51,358 nt of DNA from DATMER01 sp035536935 (GTDB lineage Bacteria > Acidobacteriota > Thermoanaerobaculia > Multivoradales > UBA5704), in assembly GCA_035536935.1 (NCBI GenBank), contig DATLNC010000111.1:1-51358 (forward strand), given 5' to 3'. A program made the translations under genes and the position numbers. Below the pieces are notes generated by a model. It had not been told where the DNA came from and searched no databases. It worked only from the letters and a program-made list of their open reading frames with translations. This document shows positions 32,687 to 40,621 of the stretch, piece after piece; positions within the stretch are counted from its first letter, which is position 1; each line of letters begins with the position of its first letter.

Positions 32687-33426
32687 CGGGCTTCGAGGAC
32701 GACCCGGAACCCGACGCTCCGGTAACGGACGACCGGGTGCCGGACGCACCGGATCGCCGACCGCGTGAACGGCGCCTCGTCCCAGAACCCGCCGCCGCGG
32801 AGGACGAGCATCGAATCCCTGGCAATCTCCTTCCCCGCTTCGTTGCGGTAGAGGCTCGCCGTCCACTCCCGCACGTTGCCATGGACGTCGAAAAGCCCCC
32901 AGGCGTTGGCGGGCTTCTCTCCCGCCCGATGGGTCCTCTTGCCCGAGTTGCCGCGGTACCACCCTACCCGGTCTAAGTCCGCCTCCTCTCTCCCGCTCCA
33001 ATAGGGGGTGCCGGTGCCTGCGCGGCAGGCATACTCCCACTCCGCCTCAGTCGGAAGCCTGGCGATGCTGGCGAGATCGGCCGCCCGCGAGAGCCAGCCG
33101 CAGAATGCGCTCGCTTCGTACCAGGTGACCGCGCACACCGGATGATGAGCGAGCTCCTCTCCGGCCACGCCCTCCCAGGCCTCGACGTGGTGGCTCGGAT
33201 CGAAGGCCGCGTACTGGGCGTTGGTCACGGGTCCCGTCCCGATCCGGAAGCCCTGTTCGATGACCGTCTCGCGCAGCGGCCGTTCGTCCTCCTGACCCTC
33301 GCCGTCCGGACTGCCCCTCAGAAATCGTCCGGCAGGGACCTCGCGCCAGGCCTCGACGCGCCCTTGCGGCGTCTCCAGCCACTGGAAGAGGTGCCCGGGG
33401 GGAGGGGGGATGTGATCGAAGATCAT
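32683..33426 (-). CDS. SUMF1/FGE-fold protein lacking the FGE cysteine pair; last gene of RiPP operon
   Basis: This 247-residue protein has the formylglycine-generating-enzyme fold. Typical blocks are VPAGRFLRGSPDGEGQEDER, RIGTGPVTNAQYAAF, VTWYEASAFCGWLS, RLPTEAEWEYACRAGTG, FDVHGNVREWTASL and the closing RSVGFRVV. The segment aligned with the catalytic cysteines of true FGEs reads TRSAIRCVRHP, with Ser where FGE has its second Cys, so copper-dependent Cys oxidation is unlikely. There is no signal peptide, so it is cytoplasmic. ATG 33426 overlaps the GMC stop as ATGA, tying it to the lasso-type operon. A tailoring or oxygenase-like role (compare EgtB-type relatives) is inference. Confidence 0.82.
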   Translation of the reverse strand: MIFDHIPPPPGHLFQWLETPQGRVEAWREVPAGRFLRGSPDGEGQEDERPLRETVIEQGFRIGTGPVTNAQYAAFDPSHHVEAWEGVAGEELAHHPVCAVTWYEASAFCGWLSRAADLASIARLPTEAEWEYACRAGTGTPYWSGREEADLDRVGWYRGNSGKRTHRAGEKPANAWGLFDVHGNVREWTASLYRNEAGKEIARDSMLVLRGGGFWDEAPFTRSAIRCVRHPVVRYRSVGFRVVLEAR

Positions 33427-35051
33427 TGTTCCTCCACGATGTGGTCCGCGACGCGGAAGCTGTTCGCGAGGATGGTGAGAGTCGGCGGAGCTCCGCCAGA
33501 GGTGGGCATGAAGCTTCCGTCGACCACGAAAAGGTTGGGCACCTCGTGCGCCCGGCAGTTCCTGTCGAGGACGGAGGTCTCAGGATCGCTGCCTGCCCTG
33601 CACGTCCCGTGGACGAGAAACATGGCGGTATCTCCACAGGCGCCGGGCAGGAGCTCGTCGGCTCCCATCCCCGCGAGGACCTCCATGCCGCGCTCGACCA
33701 GCCAGCGCCCGGCGGCCTTCTGATGCTCGCCCGGGCGGAGGTGGATGCGGGCCACGGGAAGGCCCCACCGGTCCCGGACCTCGGGATCCAGGTCGACGAA
33801 GGTCCCGGCATTGGCAATGAAGTCATGGAACACTTCGAAATAGACGGTCTGGTAGTCGCAGAAGTATTCACGGATCCGCCGCTTGAGCTCCGGTCCCCAG
33901 GCCAGCGACCCGCCGGCCCGGGCAAGGTTCTTTCCAACTGCGACAGGCCCTGCGGTCGGCAGCCCGAAGCGGAGCAGCCCCCCCTTGGACAGGTCGGAGA
34001 CGCCGGGCGGCAGGAAGTAGTGATCCATGACGGAGCGTCCCAGGAAAGGGTGCGGATCGCGCAGCGGCCTGCCGTCATGGCTCGCATGGCGGAAGCGCGC
34101 CTCGCCGGTCGAGACACCGTGGAACTGAAGGTGCCGCCCCACCAGCCCGTTGCCGTTTGCGAGACCGTCGGGGAATCGGGGGGAGCGCGAGAGCAGGAGC
34201 AGGCGCGCCGACTCCACCGCCGAGCAACAGACGCAGACGATCCGGGCATGGACCTCGATCTCATCGCCGGCCTCGTCCAGGTAGATGCACCCGGTGGCCC
34301 GGCCGTCACGGCCCATGGTGATCTCCCGCACCATCGCGCCGGAGCGGATCTCGCAGCGGCCGGTCTCCTCGGCCCTCGGGAGCAGGGCGGCCTGGGTGCT
34401 GCCGCGGGCTCCGACCGCACAGCCGTATCCGGCGCACGAGCGGCAATAGGTGCAGGCAGGCCTCCCCTGATAGGGCCGCGAGTTGACCGCTCGCGGCGTG
34501 GGAAACGCGTTCAGGCCGAGCCGCGCACAGCTCTCGTCGAGACAGGAGGACAGGGGATGGGAGGCGAGCGGAGGCATCGGGTAGGGGCGCGAGCGCGGCC
34601 CTTCGAACGGGTTCGCGCCCGCGGCTCCCGAGACACCCACCTCCCATTCGGCCCGCGTGTAGTAAGGCTCGAGCTCGCCGTAGCCGAACGGCCAATCCTC
34701 CAGCTCCTCGTACTCGCCGAAGCGGCTGCGCATGCGGAAGTCGTCCGGATGGAAGCGATAGAGGTAGGCGCCCATGTGTGCGGTGCCGCCGCCTACGCAG
34801 CGGGCCACCCAACCCAGTTGCGAGAGCTCCGCTCTGTCCTTCCCCGCGAAGAGAACGGTGTGCGGGTCTTCCGCGAGAGTGGGGACGAAGAAGCCGCTCT
34901 GGGCGGCCATGGCGATCTCGTCGTGCACGTAGTCGTCCGGACCGTACCGCGGCCCCTTTTCGAGCACCAGGACTTCGAGGCCGGCGCGGGCGAGCGTCAA
35001 GGCCAGTGGCCCGCCGCCGGCGCCGCTCCCGATGATCACCGCGTCTTTCAC
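33423..35051 (-). CDS. GMC-family FAD oxidoreductase in RiPP operon
   Basis: This 542-residue flavoprotein has the N-terminal FAD-binding fold VIIGSGAGGGPLALTLARAG, then EKGPRYGPDD and VGGGTAHMGAYLYR. The C-terminal GMC_C part has HGTCRAGSDPETSVLDRNCR and NLFVVDGSFMPTSGGAPPTL. Four cysteines in CTYCRSCAGYGC (200, 203, 206, 211) resemble the cysteine cluster of FAD-dependent glucose/gluconate dehydrogenase large subunits, where an iron-sulfur centre has been reported. There is no Tat or Sec signal, so the complex is probably cytoplasmic. The start is GTG at 35051, overlapping the small-subunit stop as GTGA; the stop overlaps the SUMF1 gene as ATGA. The substrate is unknown; oxidation of the peptide product is a hypothesis. 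Confidence 0.9.
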   Translation of the reverse strand: MKDAVIIGSGAGGGPLALTLARAGLEVLVLEKGPRYGPDDYVHDEIAMAAQSGFFVPTLAEDPHTVLFAGKDRAELSQLGWVARCVGGGTAHMGAYLYRFHPDDFRMRSRFGEYEELEDWPFGYGELEPYYTRAEWEVGVSGAAGANPFEGPRSRPYPMPPLASHPLSSCLDESCARLGLNAFPTPRAVNSRPYQGRPACTYCRSCAGYGCAVGARGSTQAALLPRAEETGRCEIRSGAMVREITMGRDGRATGCIYLDEAGDEIEVHARIVCVCCSAVESARLLLLSRSPRFPDGLANGNGLVGRHLQFHGVSTGEARFRHASHDGRPLRDPHPFLGRSVMDHYFLPPGVSDLSKGGLLRFGLPTAGPVAVGKNLARAGGSLAWGPELKRRIREYFCDYQTVYFEVFHDFIANAGTFVDLDPEVRDRWGLPVARIHLRPGEHQKAAGRWLVERGMEVLAGMGADELLPGACGDTAMFLVHGTCRAGSDPETSVLDRNCRAHEVPNLFVVDGSFMPTSGGAPPTLTILANSFRVADHIVEEQ

Positions 35052-35449
35052 TGCGACGGCTCCCCGGGATAGCCCACTGCGCGCCAGCCCGCGCCGCCGC
35101 GGTTTCCTCCATGCGACGGATGGCAGAGAAACCCTTCTATCGCCAAGCCCACGATCTTCGAAAAGAAAACACGCACGATCCGGTGGGGCACCCGCTGCAG
35201 CTCCATCAGGACATCCGCGCGCTCCTCGTGCCCGCAATCCGCGAAAACCTTTCCCTGGCGCTGGCGGGCCATCGAATCGACGAGATCCAATCCGCTTTCG
35301 ATCTTGACGCGGTCCCTGGCGGCACGCCGGTCGAGGGCTCGTTCCAGGTACTCGAGCACGCCCGCCTCAATCGCGCCCGGCCCCTCGTCAGCGGGGAGAA
35401 TGGTTTCGCTCAGAGCCGCCAGGAGCCTGCGCCGCTCTTCGTGAGTCAT
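35048..35449 (-). CDS. Gluconate 2-dehydrogenase subunit 3-like protein
   Basis: This 133-residue protein matches the small-subunit family. LLAALSETILPADEGPGAIE and YLERALDRRAARDRVKI occupy the N-terminal half, and CHPSHGGNRGGAGWRAVGYP near the C-terminus is the diagnostic end. Most family members carry a Tat signal that exports the flavoprotein partner. Here the chain begins MTHEERRRLLAA with no signal, so the pair should stay in the cytoplasm. It overlaps the HlyD gene as ATGA and the GMC gene as GTGA. It probably stabilises or matures the GMC partner. Confidence 0.85.
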   Translation of the reverse strand: MTHEERRRLLAALSETILPADEGPGAIEAGVLEYLERALDRRAARDRVKIESGLDLVDSMARQRQGKVFADCGHEERADVLMELQRVPHRIVRVFFSKIVGLAIEGFLCHPSHGGNRGGAGWRAVGYPGEPSQ

Positions 35450-36669
35450 GGCAGGCCCGCTACCTTGCGTCCGCCCGTGCTCACCTCGGAGCGTCCCGAA
35501 AGCTCGTCCCAGAGGGCGTCGAAGATCGGCACGTTCCGCCTGTAGGCGATCCTGGCCACTCCCTGCATGCCGCTGCGCAGATAGAACCGCCCTCCCTCCG
35601 TGAGGGTGATCCAAGGGGTCTCCAGGCGGATGCGGACCGGGTAGAGGATCGTGCTTTCTCCGACCTTGGGCTCCGGCTCCTGATAGACGGTCCCCACCTC
35701 TCCCTCGAAGATGTCGAAGCGCTGCTTCGGCAGCCCCGCGATCTCGACATACGCCGCCTGGCCGGCGCGGACCCGGACGATGGCCTGCTCCGGAACACGC
35801 GTCACGAAGGAGATGGAGGTGACGTCGATGATGTTGAAGAGGTCCTCCCCCGCCTGGACCGAGCGGCCCAGGAGGCTCCGCATGGGCGCGCCGGTCACCA
35901 CGCCGTCCATCTCCGCGCGGATCGTGCGGAGCCGCATGAGCTTTTCCAACTCGCGGAGCTGCGCAGTCCATTGCGCGACCTGGTCCTCGAAGCTCCCGAT
36001 GTCGGCGTCGAGCGCGCTGAGCGCCCGATGCTGCTCCCCCTTGAGAAGCTCGCGGTCGTTGTCGAGAGCGGGACGGCGAAGCCTGGCGGCCCGTTCTTCG
36101 AGGCGGCTCTGCGCGAGCCGTTGCTGCTCGATCTGCTCCTGCTGGACTGCCTGCTCCAGATCCTGGCTGCTGACGAGCCCGAGCTCGGACAGCTTGCGCG
36201 CCTTGGCGAGCCGGTCCCGAGCACCCTGGAGCTGGATCTCGGCCTCCCGGACCCTGGACGTGCTCAGGGCCGCTTCGATCGAGCTCTGCCCGAGCTCGGC
36301 GTCCTGCCTACGGATCTCCAGCGGCTGGACGTCCTCTCCCAGCAGCCGGCGCTCTACCTGGGCCTTCTCGAGGCGTGCGCGCGCCTCGTTCAGGCTCTGC
36401 CGGATGGTGATCAGATCCCGCAGGGACTCATAGTCCTTGAGGTCCAGGAGGACCTGTCCCCTGGCGACCGTCTCCCCCGGCTCGACGAACACCCCTGACA
36501 CCAGGCCCGCGACCTGGGGACGCACGACCTGGTAGCGCTCGACGCGCACCTCGCCTCCCGCTTCGACCGTGCGCTCGACACGGCCCAGGAGAAGGAACAG
36601 AAGGGCACCCGCGAGGATCAGGCCCACTCCGGCCGGGAGCATCCGGACGGCCCGATGGATCATCTTCAC
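35446..36669 (-). CDS. HlyD-family periplasmic adaptor of the RiPP exporter
   Basis: This 407-residue membrane-fusion protein has a short cytoplasmic start, one membrane helix (about 11-29, AGVGLILAGALLFLLLG) and a biotinyl-lipoyl-like half (VVRPQVAGLVSGVFVEPGET). A long Gln/Arg/Glu-rich coiled-coil hairpin spans about 75-230. A second lipoyl half (MRLRTIRAEMDGVVTGAP) and a beta-barrel region follow. It would couple the ABC exporter to an outer-membrane channel. The GTG at 36669 overlaps the exporter stop as GTGA; ATG at 36663 is the alternative. No outer-membrane TolC-like gene is in the window. Confidence 0.9.
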   Translation of the reverse strand: MKMIHRAVRMLPAGVGLILAGALLFLLLGRVERTVEAGGEVRVERYQVVRPQVAGLVSGVFVEPGETVARGQVLLDLKDYESLRDLITIRQSLNEARARLEKAQVERRLLGEDVQPLEIRRQDAELGQSSIEAALSTSRVREAEIQLQGARDRLAKARKLSELGLVSSQDLEQAVQQEQIEQQRLAQSRLEERAARLRRPALDNDRELLKGEQHRALSALDADIGSFEDQVAQWTAQLRELEKLMRLRTIRAEMDGVVTGAPMRSLLGRSVQAGEDLFNIIDVTSISFVTRVPEQAIVRVRAGQAAYVEIAGLPKQRFDIFEGEVGTVYQEPEPKVGESTILYPVRIRLETPWITLTEGGRFYLRSGMQGVARIAYRRNVPIFDALWDELSGRSEVSTGGRKVAGLP

Positions 36670-38474
36670 GAAGCCACCACCTTTTCCGCTCCGCGCTCGA
36701 TCCAGGCGCCCGCGCTCTCCAAGGGCTCGTCCCCTTTGAGCTGCCTCTCGCACAGCTCGCGGTAGAGGCCGCAGCGGCGATAGAGATCGGGGTGGGTCCC
36801 CTCGTCGACGACCCGCCCCTGGTCGAGCAGGATGATGCGGTCCGCCCAGAGGATCGCGGAGAGCCGGTGGGCGATGAGGATCGTGGTCCGCTCCCGCACG
36901 AAGGGGTCGAGGGACTTGAGCAGACGGCGCTCGGTGAGCCCGTCAAGGGCCGAGGTGGCCTCGTCGAGGATCAGGAGACGGGGATCCTGCAGGATCGCGC
37001 GCGCTACGGCGGCGCGCTGGCGCTGGCCGCCCGAGAGCCGCTCTCCCCGGGGGCCCACGGGCTCGGCCCAGCCACTCGGAAGCTCGTGGACCATCTCCTC
37101 GAGCTGAGCCATGCGGACCGCCTTTCTCAGGTCGCTGTCGCTGGCCCGCGGGTTGCCATAGAGGAGGTTCTCCCGCAGGCTCACACCGAAGAGGATGGGG
37201 TCCTGCGGAACCAGGGCCACGATGCGGCGGAGGGCGCGCAGCTCCAGGTCCCGGACGTCGACGCCGGCGAGCTCGATCTGCCCCCGCTCCGGATCGTACA
37301 TGCGGGTCAGCAACCGGGCGATCGTGCTCTTGCCGCAGCCACTCATGCCCACGAGAGCCACCTTTTCACCGGAGCGGATCGACAGGTCGAGGTCCTGCAG
37401 GACCGGCTGGTCCGGCTTGTAGGAGAAGAAGACGCTGGTGAGCTCCACGTCCAGGGGGCCGGAGCGCGGGAGCTGCGCCGGGCGCGGCGAGTCGACGATC
37501 TCGGGGCGGACGTTCAAGACTTCCAGAAGCCTGCGTGCGCTGGCGTTCGCCCGCTGCAAGCCCGCGTAGAGCGTCACGACCGTTTCGAGGGGTCCGAAGA
37601 TCCGGCTCAGGTAGGTGTAGAAGGCCACCATCCCGCCAACGGTCAAGGTTCCGTTGAGCACCTGCAGGCCGCCCAGGCCGAGGACGATCGCCGTTCCCAC
37701 GACGAAATTGAGATTGGTCGCAAAGCCGAGCACGAGCTCGGTCGAGCGCCTCCTGATCATGGCGTCGAGCGCCTGCCGGCCGATGGCGGCGAACCTCCGG
37801 CGCTCGCCGGAGGTGCGGTTCAGGAGCTGGATCTGCGGCATCGCTGTCAGGTGGTCCTGGAAGAAGGCCACCCGCCTGGCGTTGGCCTGCTGCGTCCGGT
37901 CCGAGGCACCGCGCAGACGCGGTTGACCGTACCGTCTCAAAAACATCATCAACGGGACCAGGGGGACGATGCAGACCGTGAGACGCCAGCTCAAGATCGA
38001 CAGGATCAAGAGGGTGGACGTGGTCATGACCGAGATCCGCAGCAGGGAGGCGAGGAAGTTGCCGCCAAGCTCCTGGATCTGATCGACGTCCTGCTCCAGC
38101 CGATGGAGCAGGTCGCCGGTTGAAGTCCTGAGAAAGTAGCTCGGCGACAACCTCTGCAAATGACGCAGGAGCTTGAGCCGGATGTCGAACATGATCCGGT
38201 TGGTGATGTAACAGTCGAGGATGAATCCCAGGGAGTTGAAACCGAACTGGAACGTATAGGAGGCGAAGTAGCCGACGGCCGCCACGGCGAGCATCTCCGT
38301 CTTGTGCCAGGGCAGGACGTCGTCGATCAGCCACTTGAGGATCAGGGGCTCGATGAGCACGATCAGACTCCCGATCACCACGGTCGAAAGCCGTCCCGCA
38401 TACAGGGTGCGGTAGGGCCGCGCCTGTTTCAGGAGCCAACGAGCTTCGTTGGAGAGGATCGTCCTCACGGGCAT
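36666..38474 (-). CDS. ABC exporter (fused permease-ATPase) of the RiPP operon
   Basis: This 602-residue exporter half has six membrane helices (about 25-315) and a C-terminal ATPase. The ATPase carries Walker A GMSGCGKST (376-384), signature LSGGQRQR (480-487), Walker B LLILDEATSALD (500-511) and the H-loop IAHRLS. No C39 peptidase domain precedes the permease, so the leader must be removed by another protein, as in lasso systems where B2 does this. It plays the McjD-like role of export and self-protection. It starts 67 bp after the precursor stop, beyond an intrinsic terminator, and overlaps the HlyD gene as GTGA. Confidence 0.93.
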   Translation of the reverse strand: MPVRTILSNEARWLLKQARPYRTLYAGRLSTVVIGSLIVLIEPLILKWLIDDVLPWHKTEMLAVAAVGYFASYTFQFGFNSLGFILDCYITNRIMFDIRLKLLRHLQRLSPSYFLRTSTGDLLHRLEQDVDQIQELGGNFLASLLRISVMTTSTLLILSILSWRLTVCIVPLVPLMMFLRRYGQPRLRGASDRTQQANARRVAFFQDHLTAMPQIQLLNRTSGERRRFAAIGRQALDAMIRRRSTELVLGFATNLNFVVGTAIVLGLGGLQVLNGTLTVGGMVAFYTYLSRIFGPLETVVTLYAGLQRANASARRLLEVLNVRPEIVDSPRPAQLPRSGPLDVELTSVFFSYKPDQPVLQDLDLSIRSGEKVALVGMSGCGKSTIARLLTRMYDPERGQIELAGVDVRDLELRALRRIVALVPQDPILFGVSLRENLLYGNPRASDSDLRKAVRMAQLEEMVHELPSGWAEPVGPRGERLSGGQRQRAAVARAILQDPRLLILDEATSALDGLTERRLLKSLDPFVRERTTILIAHRLSAILWADRIILLDQGRVVDEGTHPDLYRRCGLYRELCERQLKGDEPLESAGAWIERGAEKVVAS

Positions 38475-38486
38475 CTCCTGCCTCCG

Positions 38487-38531
38487 AAAAAAATGAGCCC
38501 CCCGGCTGCCTGGATGGGCGGCCGGGGGGCT
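38487..38531 (-). terminator. Intrinsic terminator/attenuator between precursor and exporter genes
   Basis: AGCCCCCCGGC (38496-38506) and GCCGGGGGGCT (38521-38531) form a perfect 11-bp stem. It extends inward by GCC/GGC across a G-T pair, leaving a six-base loop. On the minus strand the stem is followed by CA and seven consecutive T (38493-38487). It starts 10 bases after the precursor stop and ends 12 bases before the exporter ATG. Partial termination here would favour the precursor and upstream genes over the exporter block. Confidence 0.88.
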
Positions 38532-38541
38532 GCCCGAGACC

Positions 38542-38691
38542 TTACTCCAGCGAGAGGTCGCTGTCGCCGCAGCACTTCTTGCAGCCGCAGCAATCGCAGG
38601 CGCAACCTTCGCCTCCCAGCGTCAGTTCCTCGGCCGCTCCCAGTTCGAGGACCTCGGGTGCTTCATACATCTCGACGAATGACCTATCCAT
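38542..38691 (-). CDS. Lasso-type RiPP precursor peptide with Cys-rich core
   Basis: This 49-residue peptide begins with ATG at 38691, seven bases after AAAGGAG. Its leader fits the lasso pattern YxxPxVxxxGxxxxxTxG, with Tyr9, Pro12, Val14, Gly18, Thr24 and Gly26 at canonical spacing. The penultimate-Thr rule predicts cleavage after Leu25. The 24-residue core then starts with Gly26 and has Asp33 at core position 8, as needed for a Gly1-Asp8 lactam ring. Seven of the 16 residues from core position 1 onward are Cys (core positions 5, 7, 9, 10, 12, 15, 16, in CACDCCGCKKCC). The tail is acidic (two Asp and a final Glu). The gene overlaps the cyclase 3' end by eight bases. The identification rests on leader, context and size. 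The mature structure is not known. Confidence 0.85.
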   Translation of the reverse strand: MDRSFVEMYEAPEVLELGAAEELTLGGEGCACDCCGCKKCCGDSDLSLE

Positions 38692-40618
38692 TGCTAACTC
38701 CTTTCGGCAGTGTTGCCACAGAATTTGTGGCGGGTTTGTCTGTCAATCGTTCACTTTCGTGCCGGCCCTCAAGTGAACGAAGCCAGAGCTCGAGACAGAG
38801 AGTCCGGAGCAGCTGCGGCGTAGTCACTTTGACGCCGTGCCGCATCTGTTGAATGGTTTCTTTCAGCGCTGTGCGGCTGACGAACCCAAGGGCGCAGACC
38901 CGGGCATCCGCCAGATAGCTGGAAAGCCAGCTCCATTCGCGCAGACAGGCGCGGTAAAGAGCCTCGTCCGGTCCCGCCTTGGAGCGCCTCAGGCGCACCT
39001 TTTCCGGCAGCGTGCCGGAGAGCGCCCGCCGCAGCAGGGATTTCGTCTCTCCCGGCCGCAGCCACTGGCTCACGTCGAGAGCCAGGGCGAACTCGACCAG
39101 CCGCCGGTCCATGAACGGGAACCGCATGTCCACGCATCCGGCTGTGGTGAAGAACTCCCATCCGATGTCGCGGCTGACCTCGCGGATCAGGATGTAGCGC
39201 CGCCGGGTGCTCGGCAGGCGGAAGCCCACATCGTCCTTGACGCCCACGACCCGTTCCTTGAGGTGGAGTCGCCTGGCGAAGGCGGGCTCGAACCATCTTT
39301 CGAGCGGGTAGTCGGACTGGAAGCGGGACGTGAGCGCAAGAGGCAGCAAAGGAGCGATCCCCCCACGCCAGAAGACCGAGTGCCAGGGTCTCCGCGCCGC
39401 ATGGGACCACGCGAAGCTGGAACGCAGAGCCTTGCCCAGCCGGCCGCGCTTGAGGAAGTCCGCCAGCTCGATGGGCACCAGGCCCATGCCGCCCCATAGG
39501 ACCTGGTCTCCTGCGGTGCCCCGCAGGAGGACCCGAGCCCCCGCTCGCGCCATGCTCGCCGCCAGGAAGTCGTTGCGCGCCAGGAAGGCGAGCTGGCAGT
39601 GAGGGTAATCGGGACGGTAGGAAACCGGAATCCGCGAGAGCATGGGGTGCTCCTCGTCCCGGATGTGGAGACCCGTCCGGCCCCGCTTCTCCTCGACTGG
39701 ACGGATGAAGGCCCGCTCGTCGCTGCTCGTCGACTGGTCGTAAACCCAGGACACGGTCCGGAGCTCCGGCGCCTCGGCGGCGCCCGCCGCGAGAATCTCG
39801 TCCGCGACGCAGACGATCGACGAGGAGTCGAGGCCGCCGCTCAGATCGGCGTAGACCGGCCCGTCGGACCGGAGCCGGCAGGACACGGCCTCGCGGAACA
39901 GCATCCGGAAATGCTCCTCGTACTCATCGTCGGAGCGATAACGGATCTGCCGGCGCGGGTCAGGCTGCCAGACCCGTTTCATCTCGATGTGCTCGCCGCG
40001 CACCGCTAGAGCGCACCCCGGAGGTAGCATCCGCACGGCGCGGAAAGGGCTGTGATCGGAGGGCTCCGAGGAGGTGAGGAAGCCCGCAACGAACTCGTCG
40101 TCCACGTCCGGTGAGAGACCGGCGGCCGTGAGCACGGCACGGGCGCGCGAGGACCAGATCAGCAGATCTCCGACCTGCGCGAAGTACAGCGGACGCACGG
40201 AGAAAGCATCGCAGGCAAGGACCAGGAGCCGCTCGGCCGGATCCCAGAGCGCCAACGAGAAATCGCCGATCAGCCGGGAAAATCCTTCGATCCCCCAGAC
40301 CCGGTAGGCCGCGAGCACGAAATCGATTTCGCGCGGCTCCGGCGGCAGGTCGTCCGCGAGATCGCGTTCGAGATCTTTCCGATTGTCGAGCCGCCCGTTC
40401 CAGGCCATCACGCCTCCTTGGGGCGTGGCGACGGGTTGCCGCGTGCGGCGCGACTCCGAATCGGTATGGAAAGCGCAGAACACCATCCCCACCGGCGGCT
40501 GGACGAGGAAGTGCTGGCCGTCAGGCCCGATCTCCGCGAGAGCAGTACCAAGCTTGCGGAGCACCTGCCCGTCGAGAGCAGACCCGTTGCGCGCGTAGAC
40601 GCCGCCTATGCCGCTCAT
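38684..40618 (-). CDS. Lasso cyclase (asparagine-synthetase-like C protein)
   Basis: This 644-residue protein has an AsnB-type two-domain layout. The N-terminal glutaminase-like domain (about 1-200) begins MSGIGGVYARNG, with Ser in place of the catalytic Cys2, so it cannot hydrolyse glutamine in the usual way. The synthetase domain has the ATP-pyrophosphatase loop DLSGGLDSSSIV (260-266 core). Its C-terminal half (DMRFPFMDRRLVEFALALD and ETKSLLRRALSG) is also typical. In lasso systems this protein adenylates the acceptor Asp/Glu side chain and closes the ring onto the core N-terminus. The gene starts three bases after the B2 stop and overlaps the precursor start. Confidence 0.9.
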   Translation of the reverse strand: MSGIGGVYARNGSALDGQVLRKLGTALAEIGPDGQHFLVQPPVGMVFCAFHTDSESRRTRQPVATPQGGVMAWNGRLDNRKDLERDLADDLPPEPREIDFVLAAYRVWGIEGFSRLIGDFSLALWDPAERLLVLACDAFSVRPLYFAQVGDLLIWSSRARAVLTAAGLSPDVDDEFVAGFLTSSEPSDHSPFRAVRMLPPGCALAVRGEHIEMKRVWQPDPRRQIRYRSDDEYEEHFRMLFREAVSCRLRSDGPVYADLSGGLDSSSIVCVADEILAAGAAEAPELRTVSWVYDQSTSSDERAFIRPVEEKRGRTGLHIRDEEHPMLSRIPVSYRPDYPHCQLAFLARNDFLAASMARAGARVLLRGTAGDQVLWGGMGLVPIELADFLKRGRLGKALRSSFAWSHAARRPWHSVFWRGGIAPLLPLALTSRFQSDYPLERWFEPAFARRLHLKERVVGVKDDVGFRLPSTRRRYILIREVSRDIGWEFFTTAGCVDMRFPFMDRRLVEFALALDVSQWLRPGETKSLLRRALSGTLPEKVRLRRSKAGPDEALYRACLREWSWLSSYLADARVCALGFVSRTALKETIQQMRHGVKVTTPQLLRTLCLELWLRSLEGRHESERLTDKPATNSVATLPKGVSNG

Positions 40619-40621
40619 GGC

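Noticed and set aside
32683..33426. True formylglycine-generating enzyme for sulfatases
   Set aside because: The catalytic cysteine pair is not conserved and no sulfatase gene is in the window.
38542..38691. Metallothionein
   Set aside because: The Cys spacing is similar, but the leader pattern, the size and the surrounding B1/B2/C genes argue for a RiPP precursor. Metal binding by the mature product remains open.
38684..40618. Housekeeping asparagine synthetase
   Set aside because: Cys2 is Ser and the gene sits between B2 and a lasso-type precursor, so a cyclase is the better reading.
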